In this document: positions 1 to 8,867 of the stretch, piece after piece
Layout of the letters: the number at the start of each line of letters is the position of its first letter
How positions within the stretch are numbered: the stretch's first letter is position 1
Assembly (NCBI GenBank): GCA_028278645.1
Contig: JANQDZ010000003.1
Coordinates: 1-56,314 of the forward strand
Direction of reading: 5' to 3'
Origin: Longimicrobiales bacterium
Lineage (GTDB): Bacteria; Gemmatimonadota; Gemmatimonadetes; Longimicrobiales; Gaopeijiaceae
DNA: 56,314 nucleotides
The notes under the pieces: model-generated
The model's input: the letters and a program-made list of their open reading frames with translations, nothing else
Told to the model about the DNA's origin: nothing
The model's database searches: none
Translations under genes and position numbers: made by a program

Positions 1-549
1 GGGCGAAATCGGGGCCCCGTTCTCGGGAAGCATCGGGTCGAACGGGATCCCATTGTGGATTACCCGGCAGTTGGCCTCGTCCAGCCGGAGCACAGACTCG
101 AGTTGCTCTTTCAAGTGTTTGGCCACGAACACAAACCGATTCCGAGATCTTCCGAGAATCCTCGATTTGAGGTAGAGGAGCCGATCGCCGACGTCCACGT
201 CCGGCAGGCCATGAAATGTCGCCACAAGTGGAAGGTCGCCGGAGGCGGCACAGGCCAAGGAACCGTAAACCGAGGAGGTTAGCAAATGAGAGTGGAGGAG
301 GTGGGGTCGGAACTTCCTCACGATCCTCAGCAGCCCACCCAGAAGCGGAAAGTCGGGTGATCCACGCCCCTCGATGACAAATACGTCCTTCCCCCTCTCC
401 CTGAGGCATTCGAAGAGCCACCCCCGCCGGGGCACGACCGTCAGGGTGGTGAAGTGCTCCTCGGGGAGGCCGTCACTCAGGTTCAGGAGGACGTTCTCGG
501 CACCCCCCGGACCCCCCGTATCAATGAGGTTGAGGACGCGAATCGGCAC
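1..549 (-). CDS. GT4-type glycosyltransferase, N-terminal part (runs off window)
   Basis: The minus-strand frame opens with GTG at 549, two bases after the stop of the upstream gene, and stays open to base 1, giving 183 codons. The product begins PIRVLNLIDTGGPGGAE. A glycine-rich GGxGGAE loop near the N-terminus is typical of the donor/acceptor face of GT-B enzymes of family GT4. Later segments LLHSHLLTSS and FVFVAKHLKEQL fit the N-terminal Rossmann domain. The C-terminal sugar-nucleotide-binding half lies outside the window, so the transferred sugar cannot be guessed. It is the last visible gene of a translationally coupled glycan operon. It most likely acts at the cytoplasmic face in glycan assembly. 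Confidence 0.8.
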   Translation of the reverse strand, partial: MPIRVLNLIDTGGPGGAENVLLNLSDGLPEEHFTTLTVVPRRGWLFECLRERGKDVFVIEGRGSPDFPLLGGLLRIVRKFRPHLLHSHLLTSSVYGSLACAASGDLPLVATFHGLPDVDVGDRLLYLKSRILGRSRNRFVFVAKHLKEQLESVLRLDEANCRVIHNGIPFDPMLPENGAPISP

Positions 550-551
550 GC

Positions 552-1880
552 TTAAACCAACTCAGGTGTTTTTTGCGCCACCGGCCGACGCACCGGTACC
601 CTTCTCCGCTTCGTTTTGGGCAGCGCCACAGCCTGGTTCCTCAGGGCGGCGGTGAGAGCGAAGGCCAGCCAGAACATGGGGTAGTACAGCACCGACATGA
701 AGAAGCCCGCGATGAAGATCCCCACCAGACTGAGGTTCAAACCGAAGGCCATGCCGGCCATGGATTCCCCTCCAGGCCCGGCCCTCGCAAACCTCCGGAA
801 GGTCTGATGGTTCGTGAAAAGAGCCGTGATGAAGAGGGTCAAGAAAACCACCCCACCCGGAAAACCCAGCTCGACGAAGGCCTGGAGGACGGAATTATGG
901 ACCTCCTCACCCCTCGGATTGTAGTTCGCCCTGTAATAGGGGACCCAGTTCCAGTATCCGATGCCAAAGGTCAGGTTGTCCTTGGCAATCTCCCGCGCAT
1001 GCCCCCAATACTCGAGCCGAAGAACCGAAGTCCGGTCCTCTCCCATCTCGGAGAACCGTTGTCTCTGTTCTTGCGGCAGGAGGAAAAAGGCGAGGGCAAA
1101 ACCGGCCAGGACCAACAGAAGTGTTCTCGCCTTCATCCCCATCCACACCAGGAGGATCAGACCCACGGCCAAAAACGCCAGCTGACTGCCGCGAGAAGAA
1201 GAGGCGATCACCGTGACCAACGCGGTCCCGGGAATCAAAACGACCAGGATCCGCCACCAGGTTTGAGACACGAACCTCCGATGGGCGAGTAGGAGAGCGG
1301 CTGACATGCTGAACAAGACCACCATTTCCAGGGACAACTCCCCGGAATTGTGGAACCACCCTGGCGCTCCGGCCACGCCCCAGTGCGCGAAGGAAAAACC
1401 CCTCGTGATAAATGTCCGGGTTCCGAACTGGGACATCTTGAAGTTGATCAGAAAAAAGAACAGCCAGAATAGGAGCGCCCGCTTGGGGGTCGTGATCAGA
1501 GATACGACGGCGAAATAGAGGATGATCCAACTCAAAAAGGTGTTTCGGTTAGCCCAAGAGTAGTCCGGATTCCAGGCCTGAAACCCGGAGAGGATCAAGA
1601 TCGAGGTAAAAGCGATGAACAGGCCGTCGATGGGCCCAAACCGCAGAGGTTTCGAGCCACTCAGAATTACACCGCCGAAGCAGAGAAGGATGCTGATCTC
1701 ACCCAACGGGCCAACATTCAGTTGGTAATACATGTCCTGAGGCCGGAGGTACTCGATCAGCAGGTACGCACAGAGAAACCAGAAAGGGAGCGCCTCTTTC
1801 CTCACCGCCTGGTAGAGCGGTTTGAAACGAAGGCTCAAAAGGGGAATGAGCGAATCCGGATGCCTGCGGGAAGCATTCAT
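552..1880 (-). CDS. O-antigen ligase / O-glycosylation ligase-like membrane protein (exosortase-associated type)
   Basis: The 442-residue polytopic membrane protein has roughly ten hydrophobic segments. The motif HNSVLQAFVELGFPGG near the C-terminal third and SSRGSQLAFLAVGL in the middle resemble the Wzy/WaaL ligase family. The N-terminal stretch YLLIEYLRPQDMY resembles the exosortase-system-associated putative O-glycosylation ligase family (TIGR03097). Members are thought to polymerise glycans or transfer them to acceptors on the periplasmic side. The ATG at 1880 overlaps the stop of the preceding ATP-grasp gene by four bases, so the two are translationally coupled. The last ~15 residues are basic and probably cytoplasmic. 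Polymerase versus ligase cannot be decided from sequence. Confidence 0.8.
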   Translation of the reverse strand: MNASRRHPDSLIPLLSLRFKPLYQAVRKEALPFWFLCAYLLIEYLRPQDMYYQLNVGPLGEISILLCFGGVILSGSKPLRFGPIDGLFIAFTSILILSGFQAWNPDYSWANRNTFLSWIILYFAVVSLITTPKRALLFWLFFFLINFKMSQFGTRTFITRGFSFAHWGVAGAPGWFHNSGELSLEMVVLFSMSAALLLAHRRFVSQTWWRILVVLIPGTALVTVIASSSRGSQLAFLAVGLILLVWMGMKARTLLLVLAGFALAFFLLPQEQRQRFSEMGEDRTSVLRLEYWGHAREIAKDNLTFGIGYWNWVPYYRANYNPRGEEVHNSVLQAFVELGFPGGVVFLTLFITALFTNHQTFRRFARAGPGGESMAGMAFGLNLSLVGIFIAGFFMSVLYYPMFWLAFALTAALRNQAVALPKTKRRRVPVRRPVAQKTPELV

Positions 1881-2914
1881 TCGGAGCCCAACCTCGAGCC
1901 GAGTTTCCGAAGGAGTCCCCTAAGGGAGGGGAGCTGTTTCGACGGCGGTTCTTCTGCTACCGAGCCCCCGGACAAAAATGAGGCAAGGCCAGGAAAGTAG
2001 GTCTGAAGATTGAACCAAGGGGTCACGTTCACATCCACGACAAAGGGAACACCATCATCATCCAACACGACATCCATCGATCCAAAGTCCATTCCCAGGG
2101 CTGAGCTGGTCCGTCGTACCTCGGCCAACACTCTCTTCGCGTGGGGATCGTCAGTCTCCAATTCCGATCGGAAATCGGCTCCCCAGGTCCCAACGACCCG
2201 GCTCTTCCCCACCTTCTTGATCGATGCTGGGTTCGCCAGCTTCACCAGGTGGCACCGGGGGCCCGCTATGGAGACCCGGAAATAATACCCCTCACCGTTC
2301 CCAATGAACTTCTCGATGGCAACCGAGGGGTCCTCCCACCACCGGGCGCTCACCTCGGCCCTGGGAGTGGCTCTGTAGCTTTTCTGGTCCAGGTCCTCGG
2401 GCGGTATCTCATCGATGCCCAAGCGCTCCCTGAGGTCTTTGGGGAACTCCCTCTCCTTCACACCACCCCAATTATAGTTTGATTTGATCACCACCAACTC
2501 TTCCCCCGGCCCTTCCCTATCTACAGCCACGGAATTGCAGCCCCGGCTCCGAAAGTGGTTTTGGAGCCATCTCTTGGAGATGTTTACCAGCTCCTGATTA
2601 CAGAGGATCCATCCACCCTCCGTTAAAGCCTCGCTTAATTCTTCTCGGCAGAAAGGAAACTTCCGCGTTATGGAGCAGTTGATCTGAAAAAGGAACGCTC
2701 CAGGCCGCGATGGGAGTTGGCCCAGGACATCTTCGACCGAATCGAAGGGACTCGCTTCCAGCACCCTGGCATTGGGGGCTATCCGCTGGATCAGGAATCC
2801 GTCCCACCCCCGCCAATGGTACACAACCAATGGCACCTCCCCCCCGATTCCGGCCGCGAGGGCTTCTCTCGAACTCACCTGGGAACCTCCTGGCCCTGGG
2901 TTAACTGATATCAT
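1877..2914 (-). CDS. ATP-grasp superfamily protein
   Basis: The 345-residue protein has features of an ATP-grasp carboxylate-amine/thiol ligase. VVIKSNYNWGG near residue 150 looks like the central-domain strand carrying an ATP-contacting lysine. FGSMDVVLDDDGVPFVVDVN near residue 300 matches the metal-binding D...D/N strand pair of the C-terminal lobe. The N-terminal preATP-grasp part is divergent. It overlaps both neighbours by four bases and lies between a hydrolase and an O-ligase, so a role in modifying the surface glycan, such as attaching an amino acid by an amide bond, is possible. The substrate is unknown. Confidence 0.7.
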   Translation of the reverse strand: MISVNPGPGGSQVSSREALAAGIGGEVPLVVYHWRGWDGFLIQRIAPNARVLEASPFDSVEDVLGQLPSRPGAFLFQINCSITRKFPFCREELSEALTEGGWILCNQELVNISKRWLQNHFRSRGCNSVAVDREGPGEELVVIKSNYNWGGVKEREFPKDLRERLGIDEIPPEDLDQKSYRATPRAEVSARWWEDPSVAIEKFIGNGEGYYFRVSIAGPRCHLVKLANPASIKKVGKSRVVGTWGADFRSELETDDPHAKRVLAEVRRTSSALGMDFGSMDVVLDDDGVPFVVDVNVTPWFNLQTYFPGLASFLSGGSVAEEPPSKQLPSLRGLLRKLGSRLGSE

Positions 2915-5340
2915 CGTCTCGACTTCACCCGGAGCCAGTCGATGACCCGGTGCGCCCTCTCCGGCTCCCTCTCGAAGCCGTTGAACCCCTCCGGGGTTTC
3001 CAGCTCCAGTGCTGTTTCGTCGCCACCGATCTGATATGCAAAACGCGCTCTTTCCACTACACCGCGCACCGACTCCACCGGATGATACCGATCCTGCAGG
3101 GGGGCCATGACGAAAGTGGGGCGGGGCGCAATCAGCGAGAGGACATCGTCATAGTCGACTGGGGCGTCCTGAGGCCGATCCGCGAACTGACCCAGCCTCG
3201 GGAGAATCCCGTGAAGCTGAGCATAGTGGTAAAGGCCCTCGGTTGTTCCGCCGCAGGATCCGTCCCGGAGGGATGCAAAGCCGCTCACGGCGGCTGTCCC
3301 CCTGACCCTCTCATCCATGGCTGCGTGGAAGAGTGCAACTTTTGCGCCGAGACCCGACCCGACGGTGTATATATGGTCACTGTTCACCTGCGGTAGGCCA
3401 CGGATGGCCGTCACGAGGGCTTCCGTATCCAGGACCATCCGACCAAGAACTGAATGAGTGGGATATCTATGGTAAAACTCCTTCATCTCCTCCACTCGAA
3501 GGCCACAACCCAAAAGGTCCACCCCAATCGCCAAGAAACCGTAACGCGTCAGCGTCCTGAATGCCCTCCAGGGGTATCGGGAGTAACCGTTGGCATATGC
3601 GTATGGGTGGAGCCAAATCACCGCGGCCAGGTTCTCTTCCCACCGCGGTTCCGGGTCGTTCTTTCGCGTGGCGTAGTAGATGTCCGCTTGCAGGTTGTCG
3701 CCGTATCCGATCGTCGACACGCCAAGGTCCTCACTACGCAAAGGTCGGTTGAAGAGGGTACTGGGGTAAATCAGCGGGCGTTCTCGCTCAACGCTCGCTG
3801 AATAGCCCATGGACCGCCTTTCAGGCCGCTGAAGGAAAGACGGCCCCTCACCCAGGACCCATTGGATGCGTCTTCGCGTTCTTGCCCGAACGGTGGCCCA
3901 AGGCATCCCTCTTTCAAAATCCGACCTCCAGTCTTTGCCCTGGACCGGGGGCTCGGGTATGCTGCCCGGGAGGTCCCCTTGGGTCGCCTCCCACATGTCG
4001 AAAGTGTACCCGTTCACGAAGTTCACCGGGGTTTCGAACGGTCCCCTTCCGAGGACGCCGTCGCAGAAGTCCACATACTGCTCGAGCACGTCAACGACCA
4101 CGGTGTGTTCCCCAGGCCTCTGGAGCAGGCCGAGGTTCTCTTCGGCACCGAGGAATTCGTACACCATTCTTGCCGATCGATAGGTTTGTTCGATCGCCCA
4201 CGGGTTTCCCTGGTGCTCCGTGTAAGCATGGGAGAGGAGGAGCCCCCTGGGGGCCACGAGGGACACGAGCAGGTTCTGGTCCACCGGCAACTTGTCTTCC
4301 CGCCCGGTGAAGTACCGAAGTCGCGGGTGAAACCAATGCCGGAGGGTGCGGGTGATCTCCTCGAGCGTTTCGTTTGTGAACATGCCGGTGGCGTTCCGCC
4401 ATGAGATCCCACAGCCGCAGTTTCCCCGGGAGGGGAGACAAACCTTGAATCGTTCATCAAAAGCCGCCGCAATCAACGCGGCCTTTGCGTACCTGGAGTT
4501 CCCGCCGACAACGATCTGTTCGGGATCGATGAAGGGAAGGGTGAGGAGGTAGTCCAGGCCCCTCATTTTCGCCCAGGCCCACCGTCCCATGCAGGAAAAA
4601 TCATAGTCCGGAAAGAGCTCGATCCAGGGGTCGCTGTCGTCAGCCCCGTGGGCCCATGGATCGGCCGTTTTCACGACGCAGACCACATAACCACGGCGGA
4701 GGGGCACCCGCACCCAGGTTTCTCCCACGGGATGGACCGTGACAAAGCCTGGGAAAGGTCCTTTGCCCTGAGGGACGAATATGTCCAGGCGGAGGCTCGC
4801 CTCCCGGTTCGGCCCAAAGTTCAGCATGACCCGATGAAGGGTCGCGTCGCCGTGGGACAGGACCTCGGTGACCTTGGCCGTCAGGTTCTCCGGCGGCGGA
4901 GGGAAAGTCCCGATAATCCAGTGGTGGAACTGGGACTTGATCCACTCCCGTTGGCAGTCCCATTGCTCCCTGGTCCGAATCCGACCGATCCTCGAACCGG
5001 TAAGATCCTGTAAGGGATCCGGAGGGATGGGGCAGGAAGGCATTTCTTGAAAGTCGGGAGGGAGCTCCCCGGACAACCTGACCCAGTCTTCCCACGACTC
5101 ACCGAGGGGGGGGTTGATACGGCCACGGCGATCCATGATCACTTCCGGAACCGTCTCCCTGAGAACCCGCTGCAGCAAGGCCAGGTATTCCTTCCTTCTC
5201 TCCAGACTAGGGTCTGATTGGACCCAGGAGGACACCGCCTGAAGGGCAGAATCGTCCAGCCAGGGGAGCTGGGCCAATTCGGCACCCACCAAAGCCTTGA
5301 AGCCATTGTCCAGGAACTGTCGGCGATTAAGGGCCATCAT
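2911..5340 (-). CDS. tandem alpha/beta hydrolase, CE15-like first domain, probably inactive second domain
   Basis: The 809-residue protein starts with NRRQFL, a twin-arginine-like signal followed by a weakly hydrophobic stretch, so Tat export is possible. Two alpha/beta-hydrolase domains follow. In domain 1 (about residues 110-435) GGNSRYAKAA carries candidate nucleophile Ser282 in the spacing of glucuronoyl esterase (CE15) GCSRxGKxA motifs, and GEH at 410-412 supplies a plausible catalytic His. In domain 2 (about 540-809) the matching segment is GSGLGAKVAL at 661-670, where the residue aligned with the nucleophile is Gly663; Asp750 and His753 remain nearby. It is the first gene of the minus-strand glycan operon, which suggests trimming or deacylation of a uronic-acid-containing glycan. 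CE15 assignment is by motif only. Confidence 0.7.
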   Translation of the reverse strand: MMALNRRQFLDNGFKALVGAELAQLPWLDDSALQAVSSWVQSDPSLERRKEYLALLQRVLRETVPEVIMDRRGRINPPLGESWEDWVRLSGELPPDFQEMPSCPIPPDPLQDLTGSRIGRIRTREQWDCQREWIKSQFHHWIIGTFPPPPENLTAKVTEVLSHGDATLHRVMLNFGPNREASLRLDIFVPQGKGPFPGFVTVHPVGETWVRVPLRRGYVVCVVKTADPWAHGADDSDPWIELFPDYDFSCMGRWAWAKMRGLDYLLTLPFIDPEQIVVGGNSRYAKAALIAAAFDERFKVCLPSRGNCGCGISWRNATGMFTNETLEEITRTLRHWFHPRLRYFTGREDKLPVDQNLLVSLVAPRGLLLSHAYTEHQGNPWAIEQTYRSARMVYEFLGAEENLGLLQRPGEHTVVVDVLEQYVDFCDGVLGRGPFETPVNFVNGYTFDMWEATQGDLPGSIPEPPVQGKDWRSDFERGMPWATVRARTRRRIQWVLGEGPSFLQRPERRSMGYSASVERERPLIYPSTLFNRPLRSEDLGVSTIGYGDNLQADIYYATRKNDPEPRWEENLAAVIWLHPYAYANGYSRYPWRAFRTLTRYGFLAIGVDLLGCGLRVEEMKEFYHRYPTHSVLGRMVLDTEALVTAIRGLPQVNSDHIYTVGSGLGAKVALFHAAMDERVRGTAAVSGFASLRDGSCGGTTEGLYHYAQLHGILPRLGQFADRPQDAPVDYDDVLSLIAPRPTFVMAPLQDRYHPVESVRGVVERARFAYQIGGDETALELETPEGFNGFEREPERAHRVIDWLRVKSRR

Positions 5341-5346
5341 CCACCG

Positions 5347-5366
5347 CTGGATCTTTGTGGATCCAG
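5347..5366. promoter_or_regulatory. inverted repeat just upstream of the hydrolase start
   Basis: Two perfect 7-base arms, CTGGATC and GATCCAG, are separated by six bases. The repeat ends about six bases upstream of the hydrolase start codon. In the transcript it would form a hairpin beside the GGTGG ribosome-binding region. It could be a translational control hairpin or a protein operator. I see no T-run that would make it a terminator. Confidence 0.35.
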
Positions 5367-5572
5367 GTCAACGGGTAACATTTCGCCAGCGATGCACCAG
5401 CCCAACACATGAGGTGAGGTTGGCACATTTTCCTTTCAAATCAGGGGTCCGCACCGTCGGCGGAGGTTTTTTTGACGACCATGAGAGCCGGCAAAACCAA
5501 TCGACCTCTGCCAAAAAGACGTAGACCGTGCCATTTCCATGCCATGGTGAGTGGAACGCAGTAGTAAATTCA

Positions 5573-6553
5573 TCACACCGACTCGTCCGCTCTTACCTCC
5601 GGGGCTCGGCTTGAAGTATCCCGGAGCAACTGGACCTCCTTGGCGATGCCCCAACCATGAAGGTAGCCGCGGATCAGAGCCAGCTCCGCTCTGGGCCGAA
5701 ACCTCTTCGCCGGGTCTCGTAGGAACGAGGCCGGGATTACCTTCAAACGTTCTAAAACCAGCTTCTTTACTGCCCATCCGGGCTTTCCAAAGACGCTCGC
5801 ACCGACGTTCCCTCTCTCCGACAGGGCGTTGGCGATCCCGCTGCGGTATCTGCGTCGTAGACACCAAGACGGGTCGGCTTGGACCGCCCGCACGTAGTGC
5901 CACACCCGGGCCCCCGGGAGAAATCGGGCCCTCGCCCCCTTTGCCAGGAGCCGTAGTTGCATGTCGGTCTCCTGCCCGGTGCTCCCGATGGGCGAGCCGG
6001 GGCCAAAATTCGGGTCAAAGCCGCCTGCAGACTTCAAGTCGTTTGTGAATGCGGCCCAGTTAAAACCAAGAAATAAAGGATCTTGGATCTCCTTCTCCTC
6101 CGACCCCAGGGTCCATCCGGTCACGCTGCCCGGCAAGAATTCCTGCAGCCATTCGGGCACCGCTTTCTCATAATCACAATCTACCGGCCCGCCGAAAAAA
6201 GTACCCGGACCGTGTACAGCCGACCGGCGGGCGTATTCCTGGAACAGGTCGGGGCCAAACCGGACATCGTCGTCGAGGAAAACCACGAGCTCGTCGGTGA
6301 GCTCTTCCAGGGCTTTGTTCAGGGCATTGCTCTTGTTTCCCCACTCGACGTACCTGTATTCAACCGGGAGGGAGTCCTGGCGAGCCTCGACCACCTCCCG
6401 TGCCCCATTCTCTCCCCCATTCTCCACCACGATTACCCTGGCCGGATCGGGGAGCACGCCTTTTGCAACTGCACCAAGGGTCCGATCGAGGAGCTGGTTG
6501 TTGTTGCAGGTTGGAATGAGCACGGCCATGCCGGGGCCGGGTGTCTGGTCCAT
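5573..6553 (-). CDS. GT2 family glycosyltransferase
   Basis: A GT-A fold family 2 glycosyltransferase of about 326 residues. Soon after the start is AVLIPTCNNNQLLDRTL, the nucleotide-binding strand. VVFLDDDVRF holds the DxD-like metal-binding motif. GQETDMQLRLLAKGAR is the ED-type acceptor/catalytic segment, and KSNALNKALEEL is the usual helix before the DxD. The frame extends upstream to GTG at 6604, but the extra 17 residues do not resemble the family, so ATG at 6553 is chosen; ATG at 6529 is also possible. It is separated from the downstream hydrolase gene by 232 bases and diverges from the deacetylase operon. It probably adds one sugar to the surface glycan. Confidence 0.85.
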   Translation of the reverse strand: MDQTPGPGMAVLIPTCNNNQLLDRTLGAVAKGVLPDPARVIVVENGGENGAREVVEARQDSLPVEYRYVEWGNKSNALNKALEELTDELVVFLDDDVRFGPDLFQEYARRSAVHGPGTFFGGPVDCDYEKAVPEWLQEFLPGSVTGWTLGSEEKEIQDPLFLGFNWAAFTNDLKSAGGFDPNFGPGSPIGSTGQETDMQLRLLAKGARARFLPGARVWHYVRAVQADPSWCLRRRYRSGIANALSERGNVGASVFGKPGWAVKKLVLERLKVIPASFLRDPAKRFRPRAELALIRGYLHGWGIAKEVQLLRDTSSRAPEVRADESV

Positions 6554-6745
6554 ACGTGTTTGGGAAGTAGTTTGAAGGCACGAGCTGACGGTGAAAGGTA
6601 GCACGGATCGATCCGACGTTGCCAGGACGGCGGGGAACTGCCCGGATCGGCTTGGATTTGATCCTTCCCTTCAATCCGGTCCGGCTTTTAACATTCGAGT
6701 GAATTAGGGTTTCCTGATATTTCAGAATCCAAGAAACGTCCTCAC

Positions 6746-7660
6746 GTGAGACGATCTCTCAAAAGAGCTGGTGAAGCCGCTTTATTCAGGAGCGGCTTAA
6801 CCCGATTCCCTCAACGGCTCCTTGGGAAAACCACGGCCGTGCTCGGTTACCACAACATCGTGGCCAACGACGCCAAGGGTTCGGGGGACGCGAGCCTCCA
6901 CCTCTCCGTGGAGGAATTCAAGAGGCAGTTGGACTGGCTTCAAGACGAGTTCGAGATCGTTTCCCTCGGTCAGCTCGCAAGGCAACCCCGAGACGGGCAT
7001 CCCAGGGCCGCCATTACGTTCGACGACGCCTATCGGGGAGCACTGGAACTTGGGGTCCCTGAACTCCTCGAGAGGGGACTCCCCTCCACCATCTTTGTTT
7101 GCCCAGGGTTCCTGGACAAAGGTCCCTTCTGGTGGGACCTACTGGCCGACCCCTCCACCGGCCAGGTCCCCGGGCCCCTTCGGCAGCGTGCTCTTTTCGA
7201 GCTCGGGGGCCGCCACCATCTGATTATGCGCTGGGCGCAAGATCGGGGTCTGACCTTCCATCCCACCCCGGATTCCCATCTCCCGGCAACGGAAAAAGAG
7301 CTCCTTCAGGCCGCTGATTCCCCCTTGGTGACCCTCGGGTCCCATACCTGGAGCCACGTTCATCTCCCTGCGGTACCGGTCGCGGAAGCCCAGGAAGAAC
7401 TGAAGAGTGCCGGGGAGTGGATTGTAGAGAAGACAGGGGAATTCCCCTCCGCCGTTTCTTTCCCCTACGGAGGGACCTCAACCGACGCCGAACGATCCGT
7501 GGCGGAAGCCGGCCATGATTGGGCCTTCCTGATCGAGGGCGGCCCTTTCAACCCGAAGAAGGGACATGGCTTCCCCCATCGGTTGCCGCGCATCTGCGTT
7601 CCCAGGAACTTAACGCTGCAGGGTTTCATGCTCAGGGTTAGGGGTGCCTGGCCTTCATGA
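6746..7660 (+). CDS. polysaccharide deacetylase (NodB-type)
   Basis: The 304-residue protein has a NodB homology domain. AAITFDDAY at 89-96 gives the catalytic base/metal Asp93-Asp94, and SHTWSH at 199-204 gives the metal-binding His200 and His204. FPYGGTS later in the chain corresponds to the PxG motif 3. Family members remove N- or O-acetyl groups from polysaccharides, and deacetylases are regular members of exosortase-linked exopolysaccharide loci. No signal peptide is evident. Translation starts at GTG 6746, preceded by an AT-richer 140-base divergent spacer. Its stop overlaps the next gene by four bases, making it the first gene of a long plus-strand operon. Confidence 0.88.
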   Translation: MRRSLKRAGEAALFRSGLTRFPQRLLGKTTAVLGYHNIVANDAKGSGDASLHLSVEEFKRQLDWLQDEFEIVSLGQLARQPRDGHPRAAITFDDAYRGALELGVPELLERGLPSTIFVCPGFLDKGPFWWDLLADPSTGQVPGPLRQRALFELGGRHHLIMRWAQDRGLTFHPTPDSHLPATEKELLQAADSPLVTLGSHTWSHVHLPAVPVAEAQEELKSAGEWIVEKTGEFPSAVSFPYGGTSTDAERSVAEAGHDWAFLIEGGPFNPKKGHGFPHRLPRICVPRNLTLQGFMLRVRGAWPS

Positions 7661-8862
7661 ACCAACGTGTTCTAGTAACCGACGGCTCCGAACGTTCGGC
7701 TCTGGCCTGTGTAAGGGCTTTGGGGAGGAGAGGTTGCTCCTGCTATTCCCTGGGGCCTGACAAGGGCAATCTCGCCGGAGCGAGCAGGTATTGTCGGGAA
7801 TCCCTGCCTGCGCCCGACCCTCTCTCTCATCCTCGGGAGTTCCTCCAAGCGACGGAAGAGGCCATTCGAAGGTGGGACATCGACACTCTCTTCCCGATCA
7901 CGGAGAAAAGCCTTCGAGTTATCCTTCCCCATAGAGACAGAATGGGAGGGGTTTCGGTCCCCTTTCCCACCGCTGAGGTATTCTCAACGGTGTCGGACAA
8001 GGAGGCGGTTCTCGAGGCGGCTGAGGAGGTTGGGCTGAGGGTGCCCCGGCAGGTGGCTTGGGGATCCAGAGAGTCCGCATTGGAAGGGCTGGAGTCCCAT
8101 TCCTGGTTCCCGGTTGCCACCAAGGCCTCCCGGTCGGTGGCTCCAGGGACAGCCCTGAAAGCACCTCCGGTGGCCTATCTGAGCGACCGGGGTGGCCTCA
8201 GAAACTGGGTGGAAGGGGTCCACGACGACGTGTTCCCGGTCCTGCTCCAAGAACGGATCTCCGGCCCGGGGGTAGGTGTGTTTCTTCTCCTTTGGAACGG
8301 CCAGATTGTGGCGGCCTCCGGCCATACCCGCCTTCGCGAGAAACCTCCCTCGGGGGGCGTGAGCGTCCTCCGGGAAAGCGCCGTTCCCGACCCTACCCTC
8401 CTGGACCTTTCCACCCGTCTGCTAAAGAGGCTGGGCTGGGAGCGGGGAGTGGCTATGGTGGAGTTCAAAGAGGACGAATCCTCCGGGGAACCGGTCCTCA
8501 TGGAAATCAATGGGCGCTTTTGGGGATCGCTTCAGCTAGCCATCGACTGTGGCGTGGATTTCCCCGCCCTTCTTCTCCAATGTGAAGCGGGCGCTGTTCC
8601 GGAGAAGCCCCTTTTCGGGGAGGCCGGGGTCAGAACTCGGTGGCTGCTCGGGGATCTCGACCACCTGTTACTGAGGCTTTTCCGCTCCAAATCCGACCTC
8701 GACCTCCCTGATAACGCTGTCGGAAAGATTGGGGCAACCATGGCTTTCCTGAGTTCCTTCGGCCCAAGAACGAAGGCCGAGGTGTTCAAGTTCACCGATC
8801 CCCGTCCCTTCTTCATGGAAGCCGGGATGTGGGTCCGACAGCTGTTGGCCGGGGGCCGTTAG
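7657..8862 (+). CDS. ATP-grasp carboxylate-amine ligase-like protein
   Basis: This 401-residue enzyme begins with a Rossmann-like preATP-grasp domain (RVLVTDGSERSALACVRALG) and continues into an ATP-grasp fold. FPVATKASRS near 145 supplies the ATP-binding lysine. VFPVLLQERISGPGVGVF near 195 is the hinge/second ATP strand. VLMEINGRFWGS near 280 is the metal-binding ExN strand. It belongs to the carbamoyl-phosphate-synthase-like predicted ATP-grasp proteins that recur in exosortase and exopolysaccharide loci. ATGA overlap with the deacetylase couples them. The product may be an amidated sugar or lipid. Its layout is similar to the ATP-grasp protein at 37.5 kb, suggesting distant paralogy. Confidence 0.8.
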   Translation: MNQRVLVTDGSERSALACVRALGRRGCSCYSLGPDKGNLAGASRYCRESLPAPDPLSHPREFLQATEEAIRRWDIDTLFPITEKSLRVILPHRDRMGGVSVPFPTAEVFSTVSDKEAVLEAAEEVGLRVPRQVAWGSRESALEGLESHSWFPVATKASRSVAPGTALKAPPVAYLSDRGGLRNWVEGVHDDVFPVLLQERISGPGVGVFLLLWNGQIVAASGHTRLREKPPSGGVSVLRESAVPDPTLLDLSTRLLKRLGWERGVAMVEFKEDESSGEPVLMEINGRFWGSLQLAIDCGVDFPALLLQCEAGAVPEKPLFGEAGVRTRWLLGDLDHLLLRLFRSKSDLDLPDNAVGKIGATMAFLSSFGPRTKAEVFKFTDPRPFFMEAGMWVRQLLAGGR

Positions 8863-8867
8863 CCCTC

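Noticed and set aside
573-1292. A 239-codon plus-strand frame opposite the O-ligase-like gene
   Set aside because: It is charged and low in complexity, without hydrophobic or catalytic motifs. The minus-strand membrane protein explains the region.
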